This document shows, piece after piece, positions 63,647 through 64,000 of a stretch of DNA of 64,000 nt. The first letter of the stretch is position 1. Each line of letters begins with the position of its first letter. Below the pieces are notes generated by a model that worked only from the letters and a program-made list of their open reading frames with translations, was not told the DNA's origin and searched no databases. The DNA comes from Omphiscola glabra (lineage: Eukaryota; Mollusca; Gastropoda; Lymnaeidae): positions 30,542,366 through 30,606,365 of the forward strand of contig OZ024795.1 of the NCBI GenBank assembly GCA_964017045.1. The letters run 5' to 3'. A program made the position numbers and the translations under genes.

Positions 63647-64000
63647 TCTCTAGAACAATCTCTAGAAATGTGCTATCCTGCTTCAACATAGTGTTGAGAT
63701 CTATTAGATCTTTTACAGCTGCCGTTGTTTCAAGTAATTTTAACAAATACACTTACAAAAACATTAACATTCTATCATCCAAAGTATATTTTAACTATGA
63801 AGTTAGAAAATAGCCCACAAATAGCTGCTTTGCTGTAATGGCTGTGGAGTTGAAGGTTTTGCAAAAATGTATTCACTCTGCAAATAAACTATGCTCTTCA
63901 TTAAATATTAACAATAACAAAAAAGTTACAGAATTTTGGTAAACTTAAAATGAAATTTCCCATTGTTAAAGAAATCCTTTAAAAATCTGAAGTAAAAAAA

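Larger units (their letters stand above)
58585..64000. other. A/T-rich region without a recognisable gene
   Basis: No exon with supported splice sites and no long open frame were found. Its only ordered features are the inverted-repeat elements at 59138-59385 and 63310-63646. The even, low-complexity composition could equally be intergenic DNA or a long UTR or intron of a gene beyond the window edge. Confidence 0.5.

Overview
The window looks like invertebrate animal nuclear DNA. It is strongly AT-rich, its genes are split by GT-AG introns, and it is dense with decayed transposons. No bacterial or organellar genes are seen. The mix of LINE tails, hAT-, pogo- and Kolobok-like DNA transposons, a Helitron helicase relic and Penelope-type hammerhead motifs, with one-to-one animal housekeeping genes, fits a lophotrochozoan, most likely a mollusc. 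That placement is inference, because no taxonomic marker was compared.

Six protein-coding loci could be assembled by hand from reading frame, splice sites and phase. (1) 335-10854 (-): 16 coding exons giving 530 aa, a HEAT-repeat protein resembling HEATR9. (2) 12540-19603 (-): 10 coding exons giving 437 aa, a coiled-coil protein I do not recognise. (3) 22032-30166 (+): RPS15A (uS8), four coding exons, 130 aa, with a terminal-oligopyrimidine leader and ETS-like promoter sites near 21.5 kb. (4) 37419-39063 (-): three coding exons giving 149 aa, an unrecognised small membrane protein. (5) 40685-41075 (+): the last exon of a CCSMST1/UQCC4-like mitochondrial assembly factor, starting exon not found. 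(6) 47448-50340 (-): intron-containing histone H3.3, 136 aa, with a CCAAT/TATA promoter and leader exon at about 56.3-56.5 kb. Loci 1 and 2 are co-oriented neighbours. Loci 4 and 5 diverge from a GC-rich segment with NRF1-like half-sites.

The rest is accessory DNA. The introns of loci 1 and 2 carry fragments of several LINE types, a SINE-like piece and a Helitron piece. RPS15A intron 2 holds a 2.4-kb TTAA-flanked element, and its intron 4 holds a 1.4-kb hAT relic. From 31 to 46 kb is a nest of repeats: a recurring family with internal terminal inverted repeats, 410-bp direct repeats around a LINE tail, a LINE endonuclease split by a perfect-TIR element, and G/C-tract-rich TTAA elements. The leader intron of H3.3 contains a complete 2,955-bp pogo element on the opposite strand, encoding a broken HTH plus DDE plus PHD-finger transposase. 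From 57.9 to 58.6 kb there is a 45-bp minisatellite open in several frames. From 58.6 kb to the end no gene is visible, only inverted-repeat elements.

The most unusual items are the hammerhead-like motifs, the TTAA elements, the PHD-bearing pogo element, two long near-perfect palindromes, and a local excess of the octamer TACCGGTA between 25 and 49 kb.
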